Assembly (NCBI RefSeq): GCF_023544465.1
Contig: NZ_JALPVL010000015.1
Coordinates: 186,001 to 250,000, forward strand
Direction of reading: 5' to 3'
Origin: Paractinoplanes maris
Lineage (GTDB): Bacteria; Actinomycetota; Actinomycetes; Mycobacteriales; Micromonosporaceae
Length of the DNA: 64,000 nucleotides
Positions within the stretch are counted from its first letter, which is position 1. Each line of letters opens with the position of its first letter. This document shows positions 31,867 to 40,324 of the stretch, piece after piece. The position numbers were made by a program, and so were the translations under genes. The notes beneath the pieces were generated by a model, which searched no databases, was not told where the DNA came from, and was given only the letters and a program-made list of their open reading frames with translations.

Positions 31867-32060
31867 TCTACCTCGACTCCGCCGCGGCCGCCTTCGCCGA
31901 GCCGACGCTGCGTAGCCTTGATGCCATTCACCTCGCCACCGCGCAGGTTCTGGTCAACGAGTCGGGCTCGGAGCTGACCGCCTTCGTCACCTACGACCGT
32001 CGGCTCCTCGACGCGGCCAAGGCGGCGGGACTGCCCACCGCCAGCCCCGGCCAGAGCTGA
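31863..32060 (+). pseudogene. VapC PIN-domain toxin with internal deletion
   Basis: 65 residues, against ~130 for VapC proteins. It begins MIYLDSAA (first catalytic Asp5), then jumps directly to FAEPTLRSLDAIHLATAQVL (second acidic Asp) and ends with TAFVTYDRRLLDAAKAAGLP (third). Compared with the family, about 60-70 residues between beta-1 and helix-4 are missing, including the second catalytic acidic residue (Glu). Frame is preserved on both sides, so it can be translated but cannot be an active endoribonuclease. Start GTG overlaps the antitoxin stop. Confidence 0.8.
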
Positions 32061-32166
32061 TCACTCGCGGGCCGCCGACCGGGTCACGGGCCGATCCGGC
32101 TGTCCCGGTTCCGCGGCTGTCGCCTCGCGGTCGCGGGGAGCGACGGGATGTCGGATGATGTGGACC

Positions 32167-34857
32167 ATGTCGGAGGAGCTGGTCGGCCGGGGCGAGGAGC
32201 TGCGCGTTCTCGGTGAGCTCCTGGAACGGGCGGGTGATGCCGGCGGCGCGGTCGTCGTCCGGGGTGAGGCCGGGATCGGCAAGTCGGCGTTGGTGACGGC
32301 GGTGTCCCGGCTGGCCGGGGTCCGGCCGATGCGTGTGCTCACGACGACCGGGACGCAGAGTGAGGCGCAGATCGCCTTCGCCGGCCTGGATCGGCTGCTG
32401 CGTCCGATCATCGATCAGGTCGACCGGTTGCCGCCGCCGCAGCGCGGTGCCGTGCTGGCGGCCCTGGGTCGCAGCGACCACGGGGTGCCCGAGCTTTTCC
32501 TGGTCGCTCTGGCCACGTTGAGCATGCTCGGGGAGGCCGCGGCCGAGGCGCCGGTGCTGCTGGTGGTCGAGGACGCGCAATGGCTGGACCGGGCGAGCGC
32601 GGAGGTGCTGTTGTTCGTCGCGCGGCGGCTGGATTTCGAGCCGGTCGTCCTGGTGGCGGCGCTGCGGGACGGCTTCGACGGCCCCTTCGCCGAGAGCGGG
32701 CTGCCCGAGATGGCGCTGAGGCGGCTGGAGCGCGCCGAGGCTGAGCTCCTGGTCGACGAGCGTCTGCCGCCGGAGCTGCGCGAGCGGGTGCTGCGGGAGG
32801 CCGCCGGCAACCCGCTCGCGCTGGTGGAACTGCCCTCCGTCGTCGAGGTGGGTGGCGACGGCGCCGCGCTGCCGTTGACCGCGCGGCTGGAGCAGGCCTT
32901 CTCGACCCGGATGGTCAGCCTGCCGGACGCCACGAAGACGTTGCTGCTGGTCATGGCGCTCAACGACGGCGACGCCCTGTCGGAGGTGCTGGAGGCGGCG
33001 GCCATCGTCGCCGGCGAGCAGCTCGAGGCCGACGATCTGGTGCCCGCGATCGCGGCCCGGCTGGTGGAGGCCGGCGCCGAGTCCGTCCGGTTCCTGCACC
33101 CGTTGATGCGTTCCGCGATCCACCAGCGATCCTCGGTCGGGCGGCGGCACCGTGCCCATGCCGCTCTGGCCCGGGTCGTGGTCAACGACGACCGCCGGGT
33201 CTGGCACCGGGCCGCCTCGACGACCGGCCCGGACGACGCGGTCGCCGCGGATCTGGAAGCGGCGGCGGTCCGCGCTCAGCGCCGGGGCGGCATCGCGGCC
33301 GGGACAGCCGCCATGGAACGCTCGGCCCAGCTGACCCGCGACCCGGTCCTGCGGGGTGAGCGCCTGTTGCGGGCGGCGGAGCTGGCGTTCGAGCTCGGCC
33401 GGCGCGAGAGCGTCGTCCGCCTGCTGGCCGAGGCCGACCAGGTCGGGCTGTCGGTGCGGCAGAGCTGGCGGACGGCGTGGATCGGGGGCAGCTTCGACGA
33501 CGGGGTGCTCGGCCGGGTCCCGGCGGCGTGGTCGCCGACCCGGGTCGCGGAGCGGGCCGCGGCCGACGACCCGGATCTGGCCCTGAAGCTGTTGCACGGG
33601 GCGGCGTTGCGATGCTGGTGGACCGAGCCGGGTGCGGAGACGCGGCGGAGCGTTGTCGCGGCCGCCGAGCGGGTCCCGGTGGACGGGGACGATCCCCGGC
33701 TGCTGGTGATCCTCGCCTATGCCTCGCCGATCGACCGCGGTGGCATCGTGCTGGATCGGTTGCGACGGCAGGCCGTCGCCGCCGACGGGCAGGCGGCCCG
33801 GATGTTGGGCAACGCGGCCCAGGCGATCGGCGCTTTCGAGCTGGCCGCCGGCTTCTTCGCCGGTTCGCTGCACGATCTGCGGGTGCAGGGCCGGCTCGGG
33901 CTGCTGGCCCGGGCCTTGACTCTGCAGGCGTGGAGCGGCGCTCTGCTCGCCGATCTCGACCTCGCGATGCCGGCCGCTGACGAGGCCTTCCGGCTGGCCC
34001 GGGACTCGTCGCAGCCGCTGGTCGCCGCGTCCGCGCGGGCCACCCAGGCTCTGCTGGCCGGGATGCGCGGCGAGCAGGACGAGGCGTACCGGTTTGCCGC
34101 CGAGGCGGAGCGGACGGCTTTGCCGGGTGATGCCCGGGCCCTGCTGTCCGCCGTGCAGTTCGCCCGTGGCTCGGCTGCGCTGACCGATGGGCGCCACGAG
34201 GACGCCTTCACCGAGCTGCGGCGCATCTATGACCCGGCCGACCCCGCCTCTCACACGGCGGCCCGCTGCTATGCCGTCGGCGATCTGGCCGAGGCGGCCG
34301 TCCGCAGTGGGCGAGCCGATGAGGTGGCAAGCCTGATGACCGAGATGACGGCGGTCGGTGCGCGAACCCCGTCACCGGCGCTGCACACCGGTCTGCGGTA
34401 TGCGCGAGCGCTGCTGGCCGGTGACGCCGAGGCGCCGCCGCTGTTCGAGGCGTCGCTGAGGTCCGGCCCGATCCACCGGGCCCGGGCTCAGCTGGCTCTC
34501 GGCGAGAGGCTGCGCCGGCAGCGCCGGGCGGCCGAGTCGCGGCCACCTCTGCGCGCCGCCCGCGACACCTTCGACGCCCTGGGCCTGATCCGCTGGGGGG
34601 ACCGCGCGCGCGGCGAGTTGCGGGCCGCCGGAGAGACGAGCCGCCGCCGCACTCCTGAGGCCCGCGACCAGCTCACCCCGCAGGAGCTGCAGATCGCGCA
34701 GATGGGGGCGCAGGGTCTGACCAACCGGGAGATCGGTCAGCGGCTCTATCTGTCGCACCGCACGATCAGCTCTCACCTGCACCGGATCTTCCCCAAGCTC
34801 GGCATCACCTCGCGGGCGGAACTGCGCACCGCGCTGCCCGGCGATACCGTCACATGA
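32167..34857 (+). CDS. Large ATP-binding LuxR-family regulator (LAL)
   Basis: 896 residues from ATG 32167 (ATGs at 32155 and 32158 also in frame). The N-terminal AAA/STAND-type NTPase has Walker A GEAGIGKS (33-40) and Walker B LLVVEDAQWLD; the middle ~500 residues are helical, TPR-like, Ala/Arg-rich. The C-terminal LuxR HTH is LTPQELQIAQMGAQGLTNREIGQRLYLSHRTISSHLHRIF (~835-885). LAL/MalT-like regulators integrate a ligand with ATP binding. It precedes two alpha/beta hydrolases and may activate them, but the first has its own promoter-like box. No operator recognised. Confidence 0.9.
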   Translation: MSEELVGRGEELRVLGELLERAGDAGGAVVVRGEAGIGKSALVTAVSRLAGVRPMRVLTTTGTQSEAQIAFAGLDRLLRPIIDQVDRLPPPQRGAVLAALGRSDHGVPELFLVALATLSMLGEAAAEAPVLLVVEDAQWLDRASAEVLLFVARRLDFEPVVLVAALRDGFDGPFAESGLPEMALRRLERAEAELLVDERLPPELRERVLREAAGNPLALVELPSVVEVGGDGAALPLTARLEQAFSTRMVSLPDATKTLLLVMALNDGDALSEVLEAAAIVAGEQLEADDLVPAIAARLVEAGAESVRFLHPLMRSAIHQRSSVGRRHRAHAALARVVVNDDRRVWHRAASTTGPDDAVAADLEAAAVRAQRRGGIAAGTAAMERSAQLTRDPVLRGERLLRAAELAFELGRRESVVRLLAEADQVGLSVRQSWRTAWIGGSFDDGVLGRVPAAWSPTRVAERAAADDPDLALKLLHGAALRCWWTEPGAETRRSVVAAAERVPVDGDDPRLLVILAYASPIDRGGIVLDRLRRQAVAADGQAARMLGNAAQAIGAFELAAGFFAGSLHDLRVQGRLGLLARALTLQAWSGALLADLDLAMPAADEAFRLARDSSQPLVAASARATQALLAGMRGEQDEAYRFAAEAERTALPGDARALLSAVQFARGSAALTDGRHEDAFTELRRIYDPADPASHTAARCYAVGDLAEAAVRSGRADEVASLMTEMTAVGARTPSPALHTGLRYARALLAGDAEAPPLFEASLRSGPIHRARAQLALGERLRRQRRAAESRPPLRAARDTFDALGLIRWGDRARGELRAAGETSRRRTPEARDQLTPQELQIAQMGAQGLTNREIGQRLYLSHRTISSHLHRIFPKLGITSRAELRTALPGDTVT

Positions 34858-34896
34858 CGCATGCCAGGCCGTTCGGCCGCTGCCTACCGTCGGGTC

Positions 34897-35703
34897 ATGA
34901 GCGATCTCGACACCCGCACGCCGGTCCTGTTCATCCACGGATTGTGGCTGCACGCCACGTCGTGGGCGAACTGGTCGGACCTGTTCCAAGCGGCCGGCTA
35001 CCCGACCCTGGCCCCCGGCTGGCCGGGTGAACCGGACACCGTCGGGGAGGCCCGCGCCGACCCCGGCAGCGTCGCCGATCACGGCATCGACGACGTCACC
35101 GAGCACTACGCGAAGATCATCGAAGGGCTGCCCACCAAGCCGATCCTGATCGGACACTCCTTCGGCGGCATGATCGCCCAGAGACTCCTCGGCCAGGATC
35201 TCGCCGTGGCGGCCGTCGCGATCGACGCCGCGCAGATCAAAGGGGTGCTGCCGCTGCCCCTGTCGTCGCTGCGGGTCACCTTCCCGGTCTTCAAGAACGT
35301 CGCCAACCGGCACCGGGCCGTCTCGCTGACCGCCGAGCAGTTCCGCTACGGCTTCGGCAACGCGGTCACCGAGCAGGAATCCACCGTCCTGTACGAGCAG
35401 TGGGCCATCCCGTCGCCCGGGAAGCCCTTGTTCGAGGCGGCCGCGGCCAACTTCGACCCCCACTCGCCGGCGAAGGTCGACACCGGGAACGAGATGCGCG
35501 GACCGCTGCTGCTGATCATGGGCGGTCGCGATCACACCGTTCCGGAGAGCATCACCCGGGCCACCCTCAAGCAGTACCGGCACTCCGACGCCGTCACCGA
35601 CCTCCTCGAGTTCCCCGACCGGGCCCACTCGCTGACGATCGATCCGGGCTGGCGCGAAGTCGCCGACGCCTCCCTGTCCTGGCTGAAGCAGCAGTCCCTC
35701 TGA
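34897..35703 (+). CDS. Alpha/beta-hydrolase, cytosolic
   Basis: 268 residues from ATG 34897 (MSDLDTRTPVLFIHGLW). Oxyanion motif HGLW (14-17), nucleophile elbow GHSFGG with Ser88 (86-91), Asp in GGRDHTVP and His in FPDRAHSLTID complete the triad. No signal peptide. A -10 box TACCGT (34885-34890) six nt before the ATG suggests a leaderless transcript. The next gene, 28 nt downstream, is a secreted relative. Substrate unknown (esterase, lactonase or haloperoxidase types share these motifs). Confidence 0.85.
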   Translation: MSDLDTRTPVLFIHGLWLHATSWANWSDLFQAAGYPTLAPGWPGEPDTVGEARADPGSVADHGIDDVTEHYAKIIEGLPTKPILIGHSFGGMIAQRLLGQDLAVAAVAIDAAQIKGVLPLPLSSLRVTFPVFKNVANRHRAVSLTAEQFRYGFGNAVTEQESTVLYEQWAIPSPGKPLFEAAAANFDPHSPAKVDTGNEMRGPLLLIMGGRDHTVPESITRATLKQYRHSDAVTDLLEFPDRAHSLTIDPGWREVADASLSWLKQQSL

Positions 35704-35731
35704 GAAACAGCACCAAGAAGGGTGTCCCACC

Positions 35732-36529
35732 ATGCGCAAGTCCATCCACCGCACCATCGGCGGTGCCCTCAGCGCGGTCACCATCGCCGCCGGTCTCGCC
35801 CTGGCCCTGCCCGCCGACGCCACCCCGAACCACCAGGCCAAGCCGACCATCGTGCTCGTGCACGGCGCGTTCGCCGACTCGTCCAGCTGGAACGGCGTCA
35901 TCGAGCGGCTCCGCCGGGACGGTTACCCGGTCCGCGCCGCGGCGACCCCGCTGCGCGGTATCGCCACCGACGCCGCGTCGGTCAAGAGCCTGGTCGATTT
36001 CATCGGCGGTCCGGTGGTCCTGGTCGGCCACTCGTACGGCGGAGCCGTCATCAGCACGGCCGCGGCCGGTGATCCCGCGGTCAAGTCGCTCGTCTACATC
36101 GCGGCCTTCGCCCCCGACGAGGGGGAGACCGTCGGGGCGCTCAGCGCCAAGCCGGTGCCGGACCCCATCGCCGCCCTTCCGCTCCAGCAGGTCCCGACCG
36201 GACCGCAGAGCGCGGACCTCTACCTCGAACCCGCGAAGTTCCGCAGCGTCTTCGCGGCCGACGTCGACCCGGCCACGGCGGCCACCATGGCCGCCACCCA
36301 GGAACCCGTGAACGCGGCCGCCTTCGCCGAGCCGGCCCCCGCGGCCGCCTGGAAGACGATTCCCTCCTGGTATCTGGTCGCCCGGAACGACAAGGCCATC
36401 GCCCCGAACCTGGAGCGTTTCATGGCCGCCCGGGCCAAGTCCCGGACCGTCGAGGTCAACTCGTCGCACGCCGCCATGGTCAGCCACCCCGAGCAGGTCA
36501 CCCGCCTGATCGAGGCCGCGGCTCGCTGA
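35732..36529 (+). CDS. Secreted alpha/beta-hydrolase
   Basis: 265 residues. Sec signal peptide (1-~31, ending LALALPADA-T), then PTIVLVHGAFADSSSWNGVIERL (oxyanion), GHSYGG with Ser101 (99-104), and a C-terminal His in SSHAAMVSHPEQV. Matches the RutD/salicylate-esterase-like secreted hydrolase group of actinobacteria. Cotranscribed with the preceding hydrolase (AAGAAGGG ribosome site). Followed by a 9-bp terminator stem facing the FtsX gene. Confidence 0.86.
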   Translation: MRKSIHRTIGGALSAVTIAAGLALALPADATPNHQAKPTIVLVHGAFADSSSWNGVIERLRRDGYPVRAAATPLRGIATDAASVKSLVDFIGGPVVLVGHSYGGAVISTAAAGDPAVKSLVYIAAFAPDEGETVGALSAKPVPDPIAALPLQQVPTGPQSADLYLEPAKFRSVFAADVDPATAATMAATQEPVNAAAFAEPAPAAAWKTIPSWYLVARNDKAIAPNLERFMAARAKSRTVEVNSSHAAMVSHPEQVTRLIEAAAR

Positions 36530-36547
36530 CGGCGCCGATCCGGACGT

Positions 36548-36575
36548 GTGCCGCTGAGCCCCGGCCCAGCGGCAC
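36548..36575. terminator. Convergent terminator
   Basis: Perfect 9-bp stem GTGCCGCTG / CAGCGGCAC (36548-36556 and 36567-36575), loop AGCCCCGGCC, between the secreted hydrolase (plus) and the FtsX permease (minus). Confidence 0.7.
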
Positions 36576-36606
36576 GCCGTCGTCGGTCGAGCAAGCCGGT
36601 CCGCGG

Positions 36607-38439
36607 TCACTCGCGGGCGGCCAGCAGGGTCACGGGTGGGTGGCGGGTGGCTGACCACGACGTGATCAGGCTGGTCAGGCCGGTGACGGTCAGGATCAGG
36701 GCGGCCACGGCGGCGAAGAGCGGCCACGGCAGGTCGAGGGTGGCCACGCCGGTCACGGCGGACGTCGTGGACAGCACCGCGACGAAAGCAGCCGACGCGG
36801 CCAGGAGGCCCAGCAGCAGGGCGGCACCCGTCACGGCGTACGCCTCGAGCAGTGCCGCCCGGACGACCTGGCCGCGGGTCAGGCCGGTCACGCGGGCCTC
36901 GGCGAACTCGCGGCGGCGGGTCGCGGCGCCGATCACGATGGAGTTGACGACGCCGATCAGGGCGTAGAGACCGCCCAGCCCCAGCACGACCAGCAGGACC
37001 TTGTCGTTGGTCGAGTTGCGCAGCTCGGCGTCGGCCCGCAGCCAGTCGCCGATGGTGGAGACCGGGCCGATGCTGGTCAGCCGGGACCCTACGGAGGAAG
37101 CGTCAGCCCCGGGCGCGAGCGTCACGAACGAGGTGGTCGGACCGGTGGCGGGCACCAGACCCGTCGGCAGCAGCAGGCTCGCGCCACCACTGAGCATCTC
37201 GGGCACGGCGGCCACCACCGGCAGCTCCCCGAGATCGGCCCCGGCCACGCGGACCCGCACCGGCCCGCTCGACGGCACCTCACCGCCCGGCCCCCGGGCG
37301 ACCGCACGACCCCGCAGGTCGACCGGGGTCCCGTGCACCGCCGCGTACGCCGAAGGGTCGATCACCAGGGCGGTCACGTCGGTGGTCTCCTGGTCCTCGC
37401 CGGAGCCGACGGTGACCTGGGCCGGCAGCGAGGTCTCGACCGACACGGTGGACACTCCCGGCACCGAGCCGGCGGGCACCCGGCCCTCCACCACAAAATC
37501 GGCGTGCGTCGAGCGGGCCACCTCGTCGATGCCGCTCGCCGTGAACGACGCCCCGGCGCCCGTGTTCCCGATGACCAGCGCGACCAGCACGATCAGCGGG
37601 GCCGCCACCGAGGCCGACCGTCGCCGGGCGTCGCGGACGGCGGCCCGGGCCAGCGAGCCCAGCACACCCCCGCCGAACGGCATCAGCCGGGCGAGCAGCG
37701 GAACCAGCAGCGGCCCGAACGCCACCACCGCCACCGCGGCCGGCATCGCCACGTTCATGGCCATCGCCTGACCGCCGGCCGGGCCGCCGTGCGGAGCCAC
37801 GATGACCAGCGCCAGCGCGCCGCCGAAGAAGAAAAGGCCGGCGACCCAGCGCCCGGCCGTCATGACCCGGGCCGCCGGGCCGCTCTCCCGCAGCGCCTCC
37901 AGCGGCCGCACCCCGGCCGCGCGCCGGGCCGCGACGAGCACACCGGCCACCGCGAGCACCACGCCCGTGCCGACCGAGACCCCGAGGATCCACATGCGCC
38001 ACTCGCCGGTGAAGCCGGCCGGCACGAAGGCGAACCGGCGCATCAGCCAGGTCTGCACCGCCATCACGCCGAGCCCGGCCGGCACCCCGAGCGCGGCGCC
38101 GCCCAGCCCGAGCAGCAGCGCCTCACCCAGCAGCAGCCGGCGCACCTGCCGGCGGCTGCCGCCGACCAGTCGCAGCAGAGCCAGATCACGGCGGCGCTGG
38201 TCGACGGTGAACGCGAACGTCGAGCTGATCACGAAGCCGGCCAGGAACACCGCCCCGCCGAGAACGATGCCCAGCATGGGCACCGCGGCCTCGTCGGCCG
38301 AAGCACCGTCGAGGGTCGCCGCCGAGATGAGCAGCAACAGTGACGACTGCACCAGCGCCACCCCGAGGGTGACCGAGAGCAGCGCGCCCACAAACAAAGT
38401 CCAGCGCTCGGCCAGGCCGGCCCGGCTCATCCCCAGCAT
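36607..38439 (-). CDS. FtsX-family ABC transporter permease
   Basis: 610 residues. A first FtsX domain (TLGVALVQSSLLLLISAATL, then GGAVFLAGFVISSTFAFTVDQRRRDLALLRLVGGSRRQV) and, after a ~250-residue region with a further TM helix and an extracytoplasmic part, a second one (VLLVVLGLGGLYALIGVVNSIVIGAATRRREFAEARVTGLTRGQV). MacB/LolC-like mechanotransmission permease, typically exporting lipoproteins, peptides or antimicrobials. Starts one nt after the ATPase stop (TGAG-ATG). Substrate unknown. Confidence 0.87.
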   Translation of the reverse strand: MLGMSRAGLAERWTLFVGALLSVTLGVALVQSSLLLLISAATLDGASADEAAVPMLGIVLGGAVFLAGFVISSTFAFTVDQRRRDLALLRLVGGSRRQVRRLLLGEALLLGLGGAALGVPAGLGVMAVQTWLMRRFAFVPAGFTGEWRMWILGVSVGTGVVLAVAGVLVAARRAAGVRPLEALRESGPAARVMTAGRWVAGLFFFGGALALVIVAPHGGPAGGQAMAMNVAMPAAVAVVAFGPLLVPLLARLMPFGGGVLGSLARAAVRDARRRSASVAAPLIVLVALVIGNTGAGASFTASGIDEVARSTHADFVVEGRVPAGSVPGVSTVSVETSLPAQVTVGSGEDQETTDVTALVIDPSAYAAVHGTPVDLRGRAVARGPGGEVPSSGPVRVRVAGADLGELPVVAAVPEMLSGGASLLLPTGLVPATGPTTSFVTLAPGADASSVGSRLTSIGPVSTIGDWLRADAELRNSTNDKVLLVVLGLGGLYALIGVVNSIVIGAATRRREFAEARVTGLTRGQVVRAALLEAYAVTGAALLLGLLAASAAFVAVLSTTSAVTGVATLDLPWPLFAAVAALILTVTGLTSLITSWSATRHPPVTLLAARE

Positions 38440-38440
38440 C

Positions 38441-39181
38441 TCAACGCTCCCAAGCGGCGAGCCGGTCGGCGACCTCGCGCGCGTCGGCCCCGATGAGCCG
38501 GTCGACCACGCGGCCGTCGCGCAGGAAGACCACGGCATCGGCCCGGGCCGCCGCACCGGGGTCGTGGGTGACCATCACGATGCTCTGGCCGGCGTCGGCC
38601 ATCGCCCGCATCAGGTCCAGGACCGTACGGGCGGCGGTGGAATCGAGTGCGCCGGTGGGCTCGTCGGCGAAGAGCACCTCGGGTCGCGTCACCATGGCCC
38701 GGGCGATCGCGACCCGCTGCTGCTGGCCGCCGGAGAGCTCGCGCGGCTTGTGCCGGGCCCGGTCGGCCAGGCCCACGGCGTCGAGCGTCGCGCGGACGAC
38801 CGAGCGCGACGGGCGCTTACCGGCCAGTCGCAGCGGCAGGGCCACATTCTGCTCGGCGGTGAGCGCGCCGATGAGGTTGAAGCTCTGGAAGACGAACCCG
38901 ATCCGGGTGCGGCGCAGAGCGGTCAGGTCAGCGTCGCCGGCCGCGGTCAGATCGGTGTCGCCCAGCAGCACCCGGCCGGTGTCGACCCGTTCGAGGCCGG
39001 CCGCGCAGTGCAGCAGGGTGGACTTGCCCGAGCCGGACGGGCCCATCACCGCCGTCCACCCACCGCGCGGGAAGTCGAGAGTCACGTCGTCGACGGCCCG
39101 GACCGCGGCGGGCCCCCGGCCGAAGACCCGGCTGACCCCGTGCAGCGTCACCGCGGCCGAGGTCGTCGTCATCGTCGTCAT
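38441..39181 (-). CDS. MacB/LolD-type ABC transporter ATPase
   Basis: 246 residues. Walker A GPSGSGKST, Q-loop VFQSFNLIGAL, signature LSGGQQQR, Walker B VLFADEPTGALD with the family TGALD motif, H-loop MVTHD. Works with the FtsX permease immediately downstream. Several alternative ATGs cluster at the N-terminus (MTTMTTTS). Preceded by a 74-bp gap after the LLM oxidoreductase on the same strand; CGGTAG...CTACCG at 39239-39261 may be a weak terminator between them. Confidence 0.92.
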   Translation of the reverse strand: MTTMTTTSAAVTLHGVSRVFGRGPAAVRAVDDVTLDFPRGGWTAVMGPSGSGKSTLLHCAAGLERVDTGRVLLGDTDLTAAGDADLTALRRTRIGFVFQSFNLIGALTAEQNVALPLRLAGKRPSRSVVRATLDAVGLADRARHKPRELSGGQQQRVAIARAMVTRPEVLFADEPTGALDSTAARTVLDLMRAMADAGQSIVMVTHDPGAAARADAVVFLRDGRVVDRLIGADAREVADRLAAWER

Positions 39182-39255
39182 GACGTCGACGCTAATTTCG
39201 CGGCGGCCCCGAGTCGCTGCGGCCTACCACCGAATCGACGGTAGTGGTAACACCC

Positions 39256-40260
39256 CTACCGTCCCAGGGCCGGGCCCAGGTGGGTGGCGATGTCGGTGAG
39301 GATCTGCACGTAGTCGGGGTGCTCGAAGCTGAACGGCAGCGCGAAGGCCACCTCGTCGATCTCGCGGAACGCGGCGTGGGCGTGCAACTGCTCGGCGATC
39401 TCGGCCGAGCTGCCGACGTAGTCGCGGGAGAAGAGCATGCGGGCCGGGCCCTGGGGTTCGCGGGTGCGCGGGGTGCGCTTGTCGACGTACGCCGCGTATT
39501 TGGTCTTCTGCTCCGGAGTCGCCGAATCGGTGGGGATCACGACCAGGCCCTGGGAGACCCGGGCGCGCTCGCCGTCGGGGTGGTGCGCGCGGAAGGCGCG
39601 GATGTGCGACAGCTGGATCTCGGCGAAGTCCCCGGCCTCCTCGGCCTTGACGACGCTGCTGGTCAGGAAGTTCATGCCGTGCTCGCCGGCCCACTGGGCG
39701 GAGCGCAGGCTGGCCCCGCCATACCACATCCGCTTGATCAGGCCGGGGGAGTGCGGCTCGACCCGGTCGGAGAACTCCTCGACCACGCCCTGCTTGCCGC
39801 TGAAGTCGCTGGCCCGGTCGCCGCGCACGAAACCGAGGAGCCGCTCGACCCGGCGGTAGGTGAAGTCCTCGACGTCGGCCGTGTCGGGATAGAGAGCTTC
39901 CTTGACCGTGTCGTAGTTCATCGGCGGGCCGACGCTGAGGCCCGGGTTGAGGCGCCCGCCCGACAGCACGTCGACGGTCGCGAGGTCTTCGGCCAGCCGC
40001 AACGGGTTCTCCCAGCCGAGCGGGATCACCGCCGTGCCGAGCTCGATCCTCGACGTGCGCTGCGAGGCCGCGGCCAGCACGGCGACGGGTGACGAGATGC
40101 CGTACTGCAGGTGCCGGTGCCGGACCCAGGCGCTGTCGAAGCCGAGTTCCTCACCGAGCTGGATGATCTCGAGCGTCGACTCGTGCCCGGCCCGCGGATC
40201 GTCGCGGTCGAACAGCCCGATGGTGAGAAAGCCCAGTTTCCGCAGAGGTCGCGACGTCAC
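39256..40260 (-). CDS. LLM-class flavin-dependent oxidoreductase
   Basis: 334 residues from GTG 40260 (VTSRPLRKLGFLTIGLFD). Luciferase-like monooxygenase TIM barrel: LGEELGFDSAWVRHRHLQ, SSPVAVLAAASQRTSRIELGTAVIPL, NPLRLAEDLATVDVLSGGRL and WYGGASLRSAQWAGEHGMNFL follow the family exactly. Uses FMNH2 or F420; which one cannot be told. The open frame continues ~34 codons upstream without a family match, so the GTG was chosen; its purine stretch (GGGTGGAGG) is close to the start. Confidence 0.88.
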   Translation of the reverse strand: MTSRPLRKLGFLTIGLFDRDDPRAGHESTLEIIQLGEELGFDSAWVRHRHLQYGISSPVAVLAAASQRTSRIELGTAVIPLGWENPLRLAEDLATVDVLSGGRLNPGLSVGPPMNYDTVKEALYPDTADVEDFTYRRVERLLGFVRGDRASDFSGKQGVVEEFSDRVEPHSPGLIKRMWYGGASLRSAQWAGEHGMNFLTSSVVKAEEAGDFAEIQLSHIRAFRAHHPDGERARVSQGLVVIPTDSATPEQKTKYAAYVDKRTPRTREPQGPARMLFSRDYVGSSAEIAEQLHAHAAFREIDEVAFALPFSFEHPDYVQILTDIATHLGPALGR

Positions 40261-40324
40261 GCCTCCACCCTGCCACGGATGATCGCCGCCGGGGACTGTG
40301 ACCTTCGCGGCCCACCCCGGAGGC

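Noticed and set aside
31987..34254. Long minus-strand open frame opposite the LuxR-type regulator
   Set aside because: No domain, skewed residues; plus strand has Walker and HTH motifs.
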